Source: Lacrimispora xylanisolvens (GTDB taxonomy: Bacteria; Bacillota; Clostridia; Lachnospirales; Lachnospiraceae). From it: a stretch of 64,000 bases of DNA. The first letter of the stretch is position 1; every line of letters begins with the position of its first letter. Below, piece by piece: positions 8,130-18,448 of the stretch. The stretch spans positions 3,895,501-3,959,500 of the forward strand of contig CP070896.1 in NCBI GenBank assembly GCA_017084465.1, read 5' to 3'. The notes below the pieces were generated by a model that saw only the letters and a list, made by a program, of their open reading frames with translations, did not search any database and was not told the origin of the DNA. The translations under genes and the position numbers were made by a program.

Positions 8130-9287
8130 ATGAAAGATAAAAAAAATATATATTTGCTTTATGCCATTTCCTTTCTACAGGGACTGGTTTTTTATGGACC
8201 TGTGGCAACTCTCTACAGACAGGCAGCAGGTGTCAGCGTATTTCAAATTACAGTAATCGAAAGTATTTCTCTTGCTCTTTGTATCGCTTTTGAGATGCCC
8301 TGGGGACTGGTCGCGGACCGGATCGGATATAGAAAGACAATGATTATCACCTGCGGAATCTATTTTATTTCCAAGGTGGTTTTCTGGAAAGCGGACGGGT
8401 TTGGTTTATTTTTACTGGAGCGATTGCTGCTCAGTGTGGTGATGGCAGGAATGTCAGGCTGTGATTTAAGCATTCTCTATCTTTCCTGCCGGGAGGAAGA
8501 AAGCCATCAGGTATTTGGCATTTACCAGTCCTTAGGAATGGGGGGACTGCTATTTGCGTCTCTTTCCTATTCTCTGTTTATTGGGGAAAATTACAGGCTG
8601 GCAGGTTTTTTGACCATGGCTGCATATGGAGTGGCAGCTATTCTTGTCTTTGGATTAAAAGAAGTAAAAGAACCGGAGAAAGAGAAAAAAAGCAGCATGC
8701 ATTTTTTCCACACCTTTCTTGACGTGGTAAAAGACCGGTATTTTCTTCTTGGTATGGTGGGAATTACACTGCTTGAGGAGACGAATCAGACGATCACTGT
8801 GTTTTTAAACCAGCTGCAGTATGTAAAATGCGGGCTGGAGCCAAAGACAATGGGCTATGTTTTTATTATGGTCACATTGTCAGGAATTGCAGGTGGTATG
8901 TGGTCCTACCGGTTGAATAAAAAAATGGGGATTCTTCCTTTTACCATTGCCCTGTTTTTATGCGGTGGTATGTCCTGTCTGATTCTTTTCCAGACTAAAA
9001 GTGGAGTGCTTTCCGTTCTTAGCATCATCATTTTAAGGCTTGCGTCCTCTCTGTTCGGACCATTAAAGGCCAGGCTGCAAAACTGCCGGGTTACTTCCGC
9101 AGACCGGGCTACCGTACTTAGTATCTATGCAGTGATTGGGGAGGCATGCGGGACGGGAACCAATCTCATATTTGGAAAGGCTGCCGCCGCTGACCTTACC
9201 TATGCCATGCTTTGGGGCAGCCTGTTGTGTACTGTGGGCGGCGTACTTTTTGTAATTTCCCACTTAAAAATGAATAAAAACAACTAA
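8130..9287 (+). CDS. MFS transporter (probable drug exporter)
   Basis: Polytopic protein of 385 aa. The motif WGLVADRIGYRKTM after the second helix is the major-facilitator loop 2-3 signature (G-x-x-x-D-R-x-G-x-R/K). A hydrophilic KEVKEPEKEKK linker near the middle separates the two six-helix halves. Substrate cannot be read from sequence; the leader peptide and attenuator upstream favour an exporter induced by a ribosome-targeting compound. Its stop overlaps the convergent regulator gene by 4 bp. Confidence 0.85.
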   Translation: MKDKKNIYLLYAISFLQGLVFYGPVATLYRQAAGVSVFQITVIESISLALCIAFEMPWGLVADRIGYRKTMIITCGIYFISKVVFWKADGFGLFLLERLLLSVVMAGMSGCDLSILYLSCREEESHQVFGIYQSLGMGGLLFASLSYSLFIGENYRLAGFLTMAAYGVAAILVFGLKEVKEPEKEKKSSMHFFHTFLDVVKDRYFLLGMVGITLLEETNQTITVFLNQLQYVKCGLEPKTMGYVFIMVTLSGIAGGMWSYRLNKKMGILPFTIALFLCGGMSCLILFQTKSGVLSVLSIIILRLASSLFGPLKARLQNCRVTSADRATVLSIYAVIGEACGTGTNLIFGKAAAADLTYAMLWGSLLCTVGGVLFVISHLKMNKNN

Positions 9288-10261
9288 GGTGTGGTAAAGC
9301 TGACGTCTCCTGTGTGTATGGTTTCATAGCCATTAAAATGCAGGAGACTGTCTTTAAATTCCCTGGAACGGATTGTTTCAAGGAGAGCCGTAAAGGCCGG
9401 CTGTTCCATGGCAGATTTAAGTATGACCAGATCCATGGATGCATCTTTTAAAGGGATAAAATCCATATGGGGATATGCAGCCAGATGGGAGAGATCTCCC
9501 ATGCTGACATCTGAGAGCCCGGAAGCAACTCCATTGGCAGATGACATGTGAGACAGGCTTTCCTCTGTGTAGCCCCTAATAAGGGACCTGTCTATTTTTT
9601 TCTCTGTCAGTATCCGGTCTAAGTAAATCCTCAGGCCATTTCCCTTTTCCCGGTTTAAAAATTTAATCTCTGGGCGGCATAAATCCTTTGGGCTGCTTAT
9701 ATGATCTGGATTTCCTTCTTTTACATAAAAGCCTGTTTTTAACGTGCAGATATGGATGACCGCAGCTTCTTTACCCGGAAGGAAATGGCTGATCTGGCTG
9801 ATTCGCTCTTCAAACTGTTCAAAGCAAAAACAGGTCAGTGCCATATGGGTTTTCTCATAATAAAGAGAATAAAGGCTGTTGTAATCGTTCATATAAGAAT
9901 GAAGGAGTGGCAGGCTGTTATCTCTCTGACTTAACAGACTGCGCAGCAGTTCAACCGTCCTGGATTCCTGACTGTTAATAATAAGTCCGTTTGTGTGAAG
10001 AAGATAATCCATCTGTCTGCTGGCCTGATCGGCCAAAAAACGGGGGATATCCTTAACGGGAGGCAGAACATTTGTAATTCCGGCCGCCTCTTTCTTCTGA
10101 TTTGTTCTGGTGAGATACTCATCAAGCTGATCCTGGCTGATGCGGATCTGCTTCCCCACCTTTGCGGATTTTAATTCTCCCCGCTTAATTAATTCGTATA
10201 CGGTGGCTTTTTTGATTTTTAGTTGATCCGCCACTTCCTGGGGTCTGTAAATTTTTTCCAT
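9284..10261 (-). CDS. HTH regulator with a molybdate-binding-like domain
   Basis: Residues 1-50 form an excisionase/MerR-like HTH (YRPQEVADQLKIKKATVYELIKRGELKSAKVGK). The rest resembles a periplasmic-binding-protein fold (PBP_like) of the kind found in one-component regulators of molybdate uptake. I chose ATG 10261, preceded by AGAGGA; the upstream 22 codons lack a ribosome site. It is divergent from modA, so control of modABC by molybdate or tungstate is the natural reading. That is inference; no ligand residues were verified. Confidence 0.75.
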   Translation of the reverse strand: MEKIYRPQEVADQLKIKKATVYELIKRGELKSAKVGKQIRISQDQLDEYLTRTNQKKEAAGITNVLPPVKDIPRFLADQASRQMDYLLHTNGLIINSQESRTVELLRSLLSQRDNSLPLLHSYMNDYNSLYSLYYEKTHMALTCFCFEQFEERISQISHFLPGKEAAVIHICTLKTGFYVKEGNPDHISSPKDLCRPEIKFLNREKGNGLRIYLDRILTEKKIDRSLIRGYTEESLSHMSSANGVASGLSDVSMGDLSHLAAYPHMDFIPLKDASMDLVILKSAMEQPAFTALLETIRSREFKDSLLHFNGYETIHTGDVSFTTP

Positions 10262-10404
10262 GTGATATCCTCTTTCCCCTGTCTCATTATTATTTATGGT
10301 ATAACAAGGTTTATTTTTGTCAATCAAAGGTGAAAATTGATAAGTTGAAATAAATTGATTAATTAATCCAGAAAAATAAGAAATAATCTGAAGATATAGG
10401 AATA

Positions 10405-10474
10405 TTGACTTTTAATTGTGTATCATTTAAAATAAACAAATACTTACAAAACGTAACAAAACAGAACAAAACAG
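10405..10474 (+). promoter_or_regulatory. modABC promoter and downstream direct repeats
   Basis: TTGACT (10405-10410), 17-nt spacer, TAAAAT (10428-10433). Two perfect tandem copies of AACAAAACAG (10455-10464 and 10465-10474) follow just after the predicted start, with a looser third copy ahead. They are a candidate binding site for the divergent regulator. Confidence 0.6.
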
Positions 10475-10504
10475 AGCATTAATGAAAAAAGAGGAGGAAA
10501 AAAG

Positions 10505-11408
10505 ATGAAAAAAAGAAAAAGATTACTGCAAATTATGATGGCGGTATCACTCATTGGCGGATTGCTTTCAGGCTGTGGTCTGGCGGGGGTAAAAGCGGTT
10601 CCTGCCACACAGGCGGCATCATCACAAACTGAGACATCAAAGCCTGTCCAGGAGACTACAACCGCTGTTCAGACTGCAAAGGCAGAGGAAGCAAAGCCGG
10701 TTGATGTATATGTGTTCATTGCAGCAAGCCTGAAAAACACCATGGAAAAGATTAAGGAGAATTATGAAAGTACACACCCCGGTGTAACCATCATTTACAA
10801 TGCGGACAGTTCGGGTACTCTTCAAAAACAGATTGAGGAGGGCGCACAGTGCGATATTTTCTTTTCAGCAGCACCCAAGCAGATGAATGCTTTAAAGGAT
10901 GGGGGATTGGTAGAGGAGGGTTCCGATACAAATCTTCTTGTAAACAAGGTTGTGCTTATTAAACCAAAGGGGGGAAAAGACGGCAGTGACCGGATTTGAG
11001 AATATCACAGCGGCTTCCAGTCTTGCACTTGCAGGAGAAGATGTACCGGTGGGACAGTATGCCAGAAAACTCTTTACCAATATGGGAATACTGGATCAGG
11101 TTATGAAAATGGAGATTAACGAGGGAACCAACGTTACAGCAGTTTTGACCGCAGTTGCAGAAGGAAGCAATGAAGTAGGCGTGGTTTATGCAACAGATGC
11201 AGCCTCTATGCCGGAAAAAGTTGAAATTATAGCAGAGGCGGATAAAACAAAAATTGATCCCGCTGTCTATCCCGTGGGCCTGATTAAAGACAAGGAAGCC
11301 AGTGAGGATCAGAAAAAGGCAGCAGCAGAATTTAAGAAATATTTAACCGGTGATGACAGTGTAATGAAACTCTTTACAGAAGCAGGATTTACTAAATATA
11401 CAGAATAA
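10505..11408 (+). CDS. modA: Molybdate ABC transporter substrate-binding lipoprotein (one frameshift)
   Basis: Extracellular molybdate/tungstate-binding protein. Signal peptide with lipobox L-S-G-C24. The mature part begins a ModA domain (VYVFIAASLKNTMEKI, NADSSGTLQKQIEEGAQCDIFFSA). One extra G in the G6 run 10969-10974 breaks the frame; removing it gives IKPKGEKTAVTGFENITAASS and continues to 11408, for ~300 aa. First gene of modABC. Confidence 0.92.
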
Positions 11409-11434
11409 AAGACCGTACGATGGAGGTGAATGCA

Positions 11435-12133
11435 TTGGGGGAAATACTTAGAACTATGGACTGGAGTCCTCTCTATCTGTCATTGAAAACAGGAATTGTA
11501 GCCACTGTACTGACCTTCTTTCTAGGAATTGGTGCAGCCAGGCAGATTATGAAGCTTAATAATACAGCAAAAGCCATTGCGGATGGAATTCTTACACTCC
11601 CCCTTGTGCTGCCTCCAACGGTAGCAGGCTTCTTTCTCCTTTTGATTTTCAGCCTGAGAAGACCCTTTGGAAGATATCTTCTGGAAAATTTTGATATCAA
11701 GCTGGTGCAGACCTGGCTGGGATGCGTTATGGCGGCATTTGTGATAGCATTTCCCCTTATGTACCGCAATGCAAGAGCTGCATTTGAACAGGTAGATGTA
11801 ACCATGATTCAGGCAGGAAGAACGTTAGGACTGTCGGAACGTAAAATTTTCTGGAAAATTGTGGTGCCAATCGCTGCTCCGGGGCTGGCTTCCGGTACCG
11901 TACTTTCTTTTGCCAGAGCCATAGGAGAGTACGGTGCAACTACTATGCTGGCGGGAAATATTCTGGGTAAAACAAGAACGGTCTCCGTAGCCATTGCTAC
12001 GGAAGTGACTGCTGGAAACTGGGACACGGCTGGATTCTGGGTACTGGTCATTGTCCTTTTATCCTTCTTTATTGTGGCAGCAATGAACGTAATATCAGGA
12101 AAAAACAGAAAGAATGGAAGCGGGTGGGTCTGA
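11435..12133 (+). CDS. modB: Molybdate ABC transporter permease
   Basis: Inner-membrane permease with 5-6 helices and the EAA-like loop AGRTLGLSERKIFWKIVVPIAAPG that contacts ModC; FARAIGEYGATTMLAG is typical of ModB. An upstream in-frame ATG at 11420 overlaps the ribosome site GGAGGT, so the TTG at 11435, 7 nt downstream of that site, is the better start (232 aa). Confidence 0.93.
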   Translation: MGEILRTMDWSPLYLSLKTGIVATVLTFFLGIGAARQIMKLNNTAKAIADGILTLPLVLPPTVAGFFLLLIFSLRRPFGRYLLENFDIKLVQTWLGCVMAAFVIAFPLMYRNARAAFEQVDVTMIQAGRTLGLSERKIFWKIVVPIAAPGLASGTVLSFARAIGEYGATTMLAGNILGKTRTVSVAIATEVTAGNWDTAGFWVLVIVLLSFFIVAAMNVISGKNRKNGSGWV

Positions 12134-12134
12134 T

Positions 12135-13184
12135 ATGCTGGAAGCGAGGATCGTAAAAAATTTCCATGGTTTTAAACTGGATGTGGAATTTAAAACCGAC
12201 AGAGGATGTATGGGAATATTAGGGGCTTCCGGATGCGGAAAAAGCATGACTTTAAAGTGTGTGGCAGGCATTGAAAAACCGGACAGCGGAAGAATTGTTC
12301 ACAATGGAAGAGTGCTTTTTGATTCCGAAAAAGGAATTAATCTGCCTGCAAGGGAACGCCATGTGGGGTACTTGTTTCAGAACTACGCCTTGTTTCCCAC
12401 TATGACAGTGGAAGAAAATTTAAGAATATCCCTGACAGGCAGAGATAAGGATAAGCGGATTCAGGTTTTGGAACAGATCCAGCGTTTTCAGCTGCAGGGA
12501 CTGGAAAAGCGTCTTCCCTCCCAGTTATCAGGAGGCCAGCAGCAGCGGGTGGCCCTGGCACGCATGCTTTTATGTAAGCCGGAAATGATTCTGTTAGATG
12601 AGCCCTTTTCCGCTTTGGACGGATTTCTAAAGGATACTCTCCAGCTGGAGATGCTGGAACTGTTAAAGGAATTTAGTGGAGATGTGCTGTTTGTTTCTCA
12701 TTCCAGAGACGAGATCTACCGGTTCTGCGACCATATGATCCTGCTGGCCAATGGAGTAAGTGTTGTAAAGGGGCTTGCAAAGGAAATTTTTAAGAAACCT
12801 TTAAGAGTCGAAGCGGCAAGGCTGACCGGCTGCAAAAATATTTCTCCCATAGAACGGATCAGCGAATATGAACTATATGCGCTGGATTGGGGGATAAAAC
12901 TGAAAACAGCCGAACCAATTGAAGACTCCATTTGCTACATTGGAATCAGAGGTCATAATCTGGTGCCGGCTGCCAATCCTGAGGAAGAGAACACAATGAA
13001 AATCTCTCTTGCAGGAAGTGCCCATACAACCTTTCAGCGGCAATATTTAGTTCAGAATGCTTCCAATTTGTCATCCTCCAAAATCTGGTGGATCTGGGAG
13101 AAGAAAGAATATGAAGCGGAAGAAATGGAGACAATCCCATTATATATAAAATTCCCAAAGGAAGATCTGTTACTTTTGTCTTAA
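12135..13184 (+). CDS. modC: Molybdate ABC transporter ATP-binding protein
   Basis: ATPase of the ModABC importer. Walker A GASGCGKS (about 30-37), Q-loop YLFQNYALFP, signature LSGGQQQR, Walker B ILLDEPFSALD, H-loop VSHSRDE. The ~100-residue C-terminal extension fits a TOBE-type oxyanion-sensing domain, though weakly conserved. ATG 12135 lies one base after the modB stop, so the two are translationally coupled. Confidence 0.93.
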   Translation: MLEARIVKNFHGFKLDVEFKTDRGCMGILGASGCGKSMTLKCVAGIEKPDSGRIVHNGRVLFDSEKGINLPARERHVGYLFQNYALFPTMTVEENLRISLTGRDKDKRIQVLEQIQRFQLQGLEKRLPSQLSGGQQQRVALARMLLCKPEMILLDEPFSALDGFLKDTLQLEMLELLKEFSGDVLFVSHSRDEIYRFCDHMILLANGVSVVKGLAKEIFKKPLRVEAARLTGCKNISPIERISEYELYALDWGIKLKTAEPIEDSICYIGIRGHNLVPAANPEEENTMKISLAGSAHTTFQRQYLVQNASNLSSSKIWWIWEKKEYEAEEMETIPLYIKFPKEDLLLLS

Positions 13185-13209
13185 TTTTATTAGGTATTTT
13201 TGAAATAGA

Positions 13210-13238
13210 TTGACAAAAGCAGGGACAATATTTATTAT
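13210..13238 (+). promoter_or_regulatory. mop promoter
   Basis: TTGACA (13210-13215), 17-nt spacer, TATTAT (13233-13238), between modC and mop; mop can be expressed separately from modABC. Confidence 0.7.
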
Positions 13239-13275
13239 GAATAAAAATAACCGGATTAAGAGGGAGGCTGATCGT

Positions 13276-13488
13276 ATGAAAATAAGTGCCAGAAATCAGT
13301 TAAAAGGAAAGGTTGTAGAGATTGAGTCCGGCTCAGTAAATGCAATCGTAACCATAGACATCGGAGGAGGTAATTTTATATCTGCCACGATTTCCATGGC
13401 ATCAGTAAAGGATTTAAAGCTGGAAGTTGGGTCAGATGCATATGCTATCATAAAGGCGACTTCTGTAATGGTTGGAATAGATTCATAA
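13276..13488 (+). CDS. mop: Molbindin (Mop), molybdate-binding protein
   Basis: Single-domain 70-aa molbindin starting MKISARNQLKGKVVEIESGSVNA, the standard TOBE/Mop signature. Cytoplasmic molybdate storage or buffering in this family. I chose ATG 13276, 8 nt after GGGAGG. Placed between the molybdate importer and nif, it fits a role in feeding FeMo-cofactor synthesis. Confidence 0.93.
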   Translation: MKISARNQLKGKVVEIESGSVNAIVTIDIGGGNFISATISMASVKDLKLEVGSDAYAIIKATSVMVGIDS

Positions 13489-13495
13489 AACTGAC

Positions 13496-13519
13496 GGAGC
13501 CGGTAATACGGCTCCTTTT
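13496..13519 (+). terminator. Terminator after mop
   Basis: GGAGCCG (13496-13502) and CGGCTCC (13509-13515) followed by TTTT. Confidence 0.85.
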
Positions 13520-13573
13520 CTTTTACCACAGCGGCAGAACTGGCAGGCTGTTATTTTTTTAGATGGAATAATT

Positions 13574-14629
<1,056 letters not shown>

Positions 14630-14653
14630 GGGGTCAGGAGAGGAGAAAATATT

Positions 14654-14977
14654 ATGTTATTGGTGAGAGCGATTATCAGGCCGGAAAAAGCGGATTTTGT
14701 TATGAAGGAAGCATCAGAAGCAGGATTTCAGGCTGTGACAAAGATGGATGTATATGGTCGGGGCAAACAAAAGGGGATTACGGTTGGTGATGTTCACTAC
14801 GATGAAATTCCAAAAGAAATGCTGTTGTTTTTCTGCAGTGACGAAGACAAGAATGATCTGGTTAAGGTGATCATGAGAACTGCCAGAACAGGGGAAGGCA
14901 ATTACGGAGACGGACGTATCTTTGTATCTCCTGTAGAAGATGCCTACACCATCAGCACAGGAAAGCAGGGACTTTAG
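14654..14977 (+). CDS. nifI1: Nitrogen regulatory PII-like protein NifI1
   Basis: GlnB-family protein of 107 aa ([20 protein letters not shown]...; T-loop [20 protein letters not shown]-terminal [16 protein letters not shown]). Its place between nifH and nifD, followed by nifI2, is diagnostic of NifI1. In methanogens, NifI1/NifI2 complexes bind dinitrogenase and inhibit it when ammonium is available, relieved by 2-oxoglutarate; the same role is inferred here. Confidence 0.93.
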   Translation: MLLVRAIIRPEKADFVMKEASEAGFQAVTKMDVYGRGKQKGITVGDVHYDEIPKEMLLFFCSDEDKNDLVKVIMRTARTGEGNYGDGRIFVSPVEDAYTISTGKQGL

Positions 14978-14991
14978 GAGGAACGATTGCT

Positions 14992-15376
14992 ATGAAAGAA
15001 GTAATGGCATTTATCCGGGTGAACAAAATAAACCCTACAAAGAAAGCGCTTGCAGAAGGCGGATTTCCTGCATTTACCTGCAGACCGGTATTAGGAAGAG
15101 GAAAGAAGCGGATTGATCCGGGAGCTCTTGTCTCTGGTTCTGGAAACAGGGGAGCTTCCCATGTCTCCCAAAGGAGAATATTTAACAGAATCGTTCCGCT
15201 GGATTCCAAAACGGCTGATTACGTTGATTGTAGAAGATCCCCAGGTGAAGGATGTGGTGGATATCCTGATAAAAACAAACCAGACAGGAAATCCCGGTGA
15301 CGGAAAAATATTTGTGCTTCCCATTTATGAGGCTTATACCGTCAGAAGCGGAGAAAGCACAATTGAGGCTTATTGA
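14992..15376 (+). CDS. nifI2: Nitrogen regulatory PII-like protein NifI2 (one frameshift)
   Basis: Second PII-like subunit of the nitrogenase switch-off pair ([21 protein letters not shown]-terminal [20 protein letters not shown]). An extra C at 15118-15119 breaks the frame; removal gives [20 protein letters not shown] and carries through to 15376 (~127 aa). Ribosome site TAGGAGG upstream; 14 nt after nifI1. Confidence 0.9.
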
Positions 15377-15391
15377 CAGGAGGTGAGGGAG

Positions 15392-16991
15392 ATGTCAAAG
15401 GAACGAGATTTATTACTGGATAAATATTCATCCAGAGTATTTAAAAATAGAAAAAGTCATATCACCCAGCTGGAATTCGGAGAAAATGCGGATGAAATTA
15501 CAGCAAATACCAGGGCAATACCTGGAATTATAACAGCAAGAGGCTGCTGCTATGCAGGCTGTAAAGGCGTTGTGGTAGGACCTGTTAAAGATTCTGTGGT
15601 TATCACACACGGCCCCATTGGCTGTGCCTTCTATTCCTGGGGAACCAGAAGGAATAAGGCAAAACCTTCCTATGAAGGCGAACCGAACTTTGTTCCATAT
15701 TCCTTTTGTACGGATATGAGGGCATCGGATATTGTATTTGGTGGAGAAAAGAAGCTGGAAGAGGGAATCGATGAGATCATGGAGCTGTTCCATCCCAAAT
15801 GCATTTTCATCTGCTCCACCTGCCCCATCGGTCTCATTGGTGATGACGTGCAGGCAGTGGCAAGAAGAGTGGAGGAAAAATACGGCATTACAGCCATTGG
15901 ATATTCCTGCGAAGGCTATAAGGGAGTTTCCCAGTCAGCCGGTCACCACATTGCCAACAACGGATTGATGCGTTATGTAATCGGAAAAGGAGAAGAGGCG
16001 CCAAAGGGAAAATACAGCGTCAATATCCTGGGTGAATACAACATCGGAGGTGATGGATGGGAACAGGAGCGGATCTTAAAGAAAATCGGATACGAAGTAG
16101 TTTCTGTATTTACCGGAGACGGTTCCTATGAAACCTTAAAAAATTCCCATCTGGCAGATTTAAATCTGGTCATGTGTCACCGGTCCATTAATTACATAGC
16201 GGAAATGATGAAGACAAAATATGGAGTTGACTGGCTGAAAGTGAACTTCATCGGAGTAGGGGCCACCTCAAAATCACTGCGTATGATGGCTAAATATTTT
16301 AACGATCCGGAGCTTACAAAGCGGACAGAGGAAGTGATTGCAGAGGAACTGGCAGAAATTAATGAGGATATGGAATATTACAAGTCCAAATTAAAGGGAA
16401 AAACAGCCGGAATCTTTGTAGGAGGCTCCCGTTCCCATCACTACCAGATGCTTTTAAGGGATTTTGGTATGGAAACCACCATTGCCGGTTATGAATTTGC
16501 CCACCGGGATGATTACGAAGGACGGGATGTTATACCCCAGATCAAGGCAGATGCAGATTCTAAAAACATAGAAGAAATTTCGGTGGAGAGAGCTGTTGGA
16601 TATGATGACAGATACTCTGTGGAAGAGTTAACCGGTCTGCGAAACCAGGGGGTAGAGCTGGATACCTACAATGGAATGATAAAAGATATGAAGGAAGGCT
16701 ATATGGTAGTGGACGATTACAACATGTTTGAAACCGACCAGCTGATTGAAGAGTATAAGCCAGACATTTTCTTTTCCGGAATCAAAGATAAATACGCCAT
16801 ACAGCATGGAGGAGTCGTGTCCCGCCAGATGCATTCCTATGATTACTTCCGGACCCTATGCAGGCTTTCGTGGAGCAGTAAATTTTGGAAGAGATGTAAC
16901 CATGAGCCTTTATACCAACGCCTGGTCGCTGGTAAAGCCGCCGTGGAAGACCATACCAATGTTAGAAGGAACGTTAGGAGGTGCAGGCTGA
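15392..16991 (+). CDS. nifD: Nitrogenase MoFe protein alpha chain NifD (one frameshift)
   Basis: Alpha subunit of dinitrogenase, carrying FeMo-cofactor. Likely P-cluster ligands C52, C78 and C144; cofactor ligands C262 (VMCHRS) and H481 (RQMHSYDY), by comparison with the Azotobacter enzyme. An extra T at 16847-16848 shifts the frame after HSYDY; removing it restores SGPYAGFRGAVNFGRDVTM and the stop at 16989-16991. Without correction the frame runs on into nifK and mimics a fusion. ATG 15392 lies 7 nt after AGGAGGT; corrected length ~532 aa. It is of Mo type, since no vnf/anfG delta subunit is present. Confidence 0.95.
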
Positions 16992-18364
16992 TGCTTGAAT
17001 TAACACCAAAAGAAATTATGGAAAACCGCCACATGACAATTAATCCCTGCAAAACCTGTGAGCCCGTAGGTGCTATGTTCTGCGCACTGGGTGCCGAAAA
17101 GTGTATGCCTCATTCCCATGGATCACAGGGATGCTGTTCCTATCACAGAACGGTGTTAAGCCGGCATTTTAAAGAGCCTGCCATTGCTTCCTCGAGCTCC
17201 TTTACAGAAGGTGCCTCTGTATTCGGAGGACGCAGCAATATCACCACAGCTGTGAAAAATGTGTTTGACATCTATAAACCGGATATTATGGCAATCCATA
17301 CCACCTGTCTTTCTGAAACCATTGGTGATGATGTTGGTTCCTACATTATGGATATGGAAGTGCCGGAAGGGAAAACCGTTCTTTATGCCAGTACCCCTTC
17401 CTACGAAGGCTCCCATATTCAGGGGTTCTCCAACATGATGATTGGTTTCATGCGGTATATGACAAAGAAGACCGGGACCCCCAATGGAAAAGTAGCCATC
17501 TTCCCAGGCTGGGTCAATCCCGGAGATGACAGGGAGTTAAAGAAGATTGCAGGGTTAATGGGGGCAGAATATATTTATTTTCCTGATCATGAGGGGATAC
17601 TGGATCACCCTATGGATGGAAAGAGTGAATATTTTCATGAGAATGCAGGAACCAAGGCCAAAGATATTGCGGCAATGGGAGATTGTGAAAAGCTGATCTC
17701 CATGGGAATCTACTGTTCTCTGGAACCGTCGGAGTATTTAAAAAAGGAATATAAAGTTCCTTTCTCCAATATACCAGTTCCGGTCGGCGTCAAGCTGACT
17801 GATCAGTACATATTGGAACTTCAGAAATTTACAAAGAAAGAAGTTCCGAAAGAGCTGGAAGATGAGAGGGGCAGACTGGTGGACTTAATGCTGGATTCCC
17901 ACCAGTATGTGTATAAGAAGAAAGCCGCCATTTATGGAGATCCTGATATTGTGTATGGCTTCACCGCCTTATGTCTGGAACTGGGCATGAGCCCCAAATA
18001 CATCATAACCGGTACACCAAAAGCACACTGGGAGAAAGAGATCAAAGAGCTGATGGATCAGTATGGTGTAGATGAAAGCGATTATGTGGTAAAGGCAGAT
18101 ACGGATTTGTTTTATCTCCATCAGCTGATTAAAAATGAGTCTGTAGATCTTCTTTTAGGTTCCAGCTATGGAAAGCAGATCGCAAAGGCAGAAGACATTC
18201 CTCTGGTACGTATGGGATTTCCCGTACTGGACCGTTATGGAAATCCCATACAGGCGACGGTAGGATATGCAGGTGCAATCCGGTATACGGAAAAGATCGT
18301 AGACGCCATGATGGACCGGCAGGACCGGGATGCGGCAGATGAAGATTTTGATGTAGTTATGTAA
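16991..18364 (+). CDS. nifK: Nitrogenase MoFe protein beta chain NifK
   Basis: Beta subunit of dinitrogenase, 457 aa. It begins MLELTPKEIMENRHMTINP, the short clostridial N-terminus lacking ~50 residues present in proteobacteria. Likely P-cluster ligands C23 (KTCEP), C48 (GSQGC) and the Cys of TTCLSETIGDD. Its ATG at 16991 overlaps the true nifD stop by one base (TGATG), with GGAGGT 8 nt upstream, so the two subunits are translationally coupled. Confidence 0.95.
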   Translation: MLELTPKEIMENRHMTINPCKTCEPVGAMFCALGAEKCMPHSHGSQGCCSYHRTVLSRHFKEPAIASSSSFTEGASVFGGRSNITTAVKNVFDIYKPDIMAIHTTCLSETIGDDVGSYIMDMEVPEGKTVLYASTPSYEGSHIQGFSNMMIGFMRYMTKKTGTPNGKVAIFPGWVNPGDDRELKKIAGLMGAEYIYFPDHEGILDHPMDGKSEYFHENAGTKAKDIAAMGDCEKLISMGIYCSLEPSEYLKKEYKVPFSNIPVPVGVKLTDQYILELQKFTKKEVPKELEDERGRLVDLMLDSHQYVYKKKAAIYGDPDIVYGFTALCLELGMSPKYIITGTPKAHWEKEIKELMDQYGVDESDYVVKADTDLFYLHQLIKNESVDLLLGSSYGKQIAKAEDIPLVRMGFPVLDRYGNPIQATVGYAGAIRYTEKIVDAMMDRQDRDAADEDFDVVM

Positions 18365-18384
18365 ATCAGCAGTGAAATGGAACC

Positions 18385-18407
18385 AGGGAGGGAGCCGACC
18401 CCTCCCT
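18385..18407 (+). promoter_or_regulatory. Stem-loop between nifK and nifE
   Basis: Perfect 8-bp arms AGGGAGGG (18385-18392) and CCCTCCCT (18400-18407) with a 7-nt loop, followed by ATTTCTGTTT. It could be a leaky terminator or an RNA-stability element that keeps nifHDK mRNA above the nifE-N-B part. Confidence 0.5.
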
Positions 18408-18448
18408 ATTTCTGTTTAAATTTGCGGGTCTTTGAAAGGAGTATGTTT

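Noticed and set aside
10455-10474. Start of a CRISPR or larger tandem array
   Set aside because: Only two perfect 10-bp copies without spacers; better read as a regulator site.
15383-18364. A single 993-codon NifD-NifK fusion
   Set aside because: One extra T at 16847-16848 shifts the end of nifD into the nifK frame. Removing it restores the conserved NifD C-terminus, a stop at 16989-16991 and a separate nifK start with its own ribosome site.
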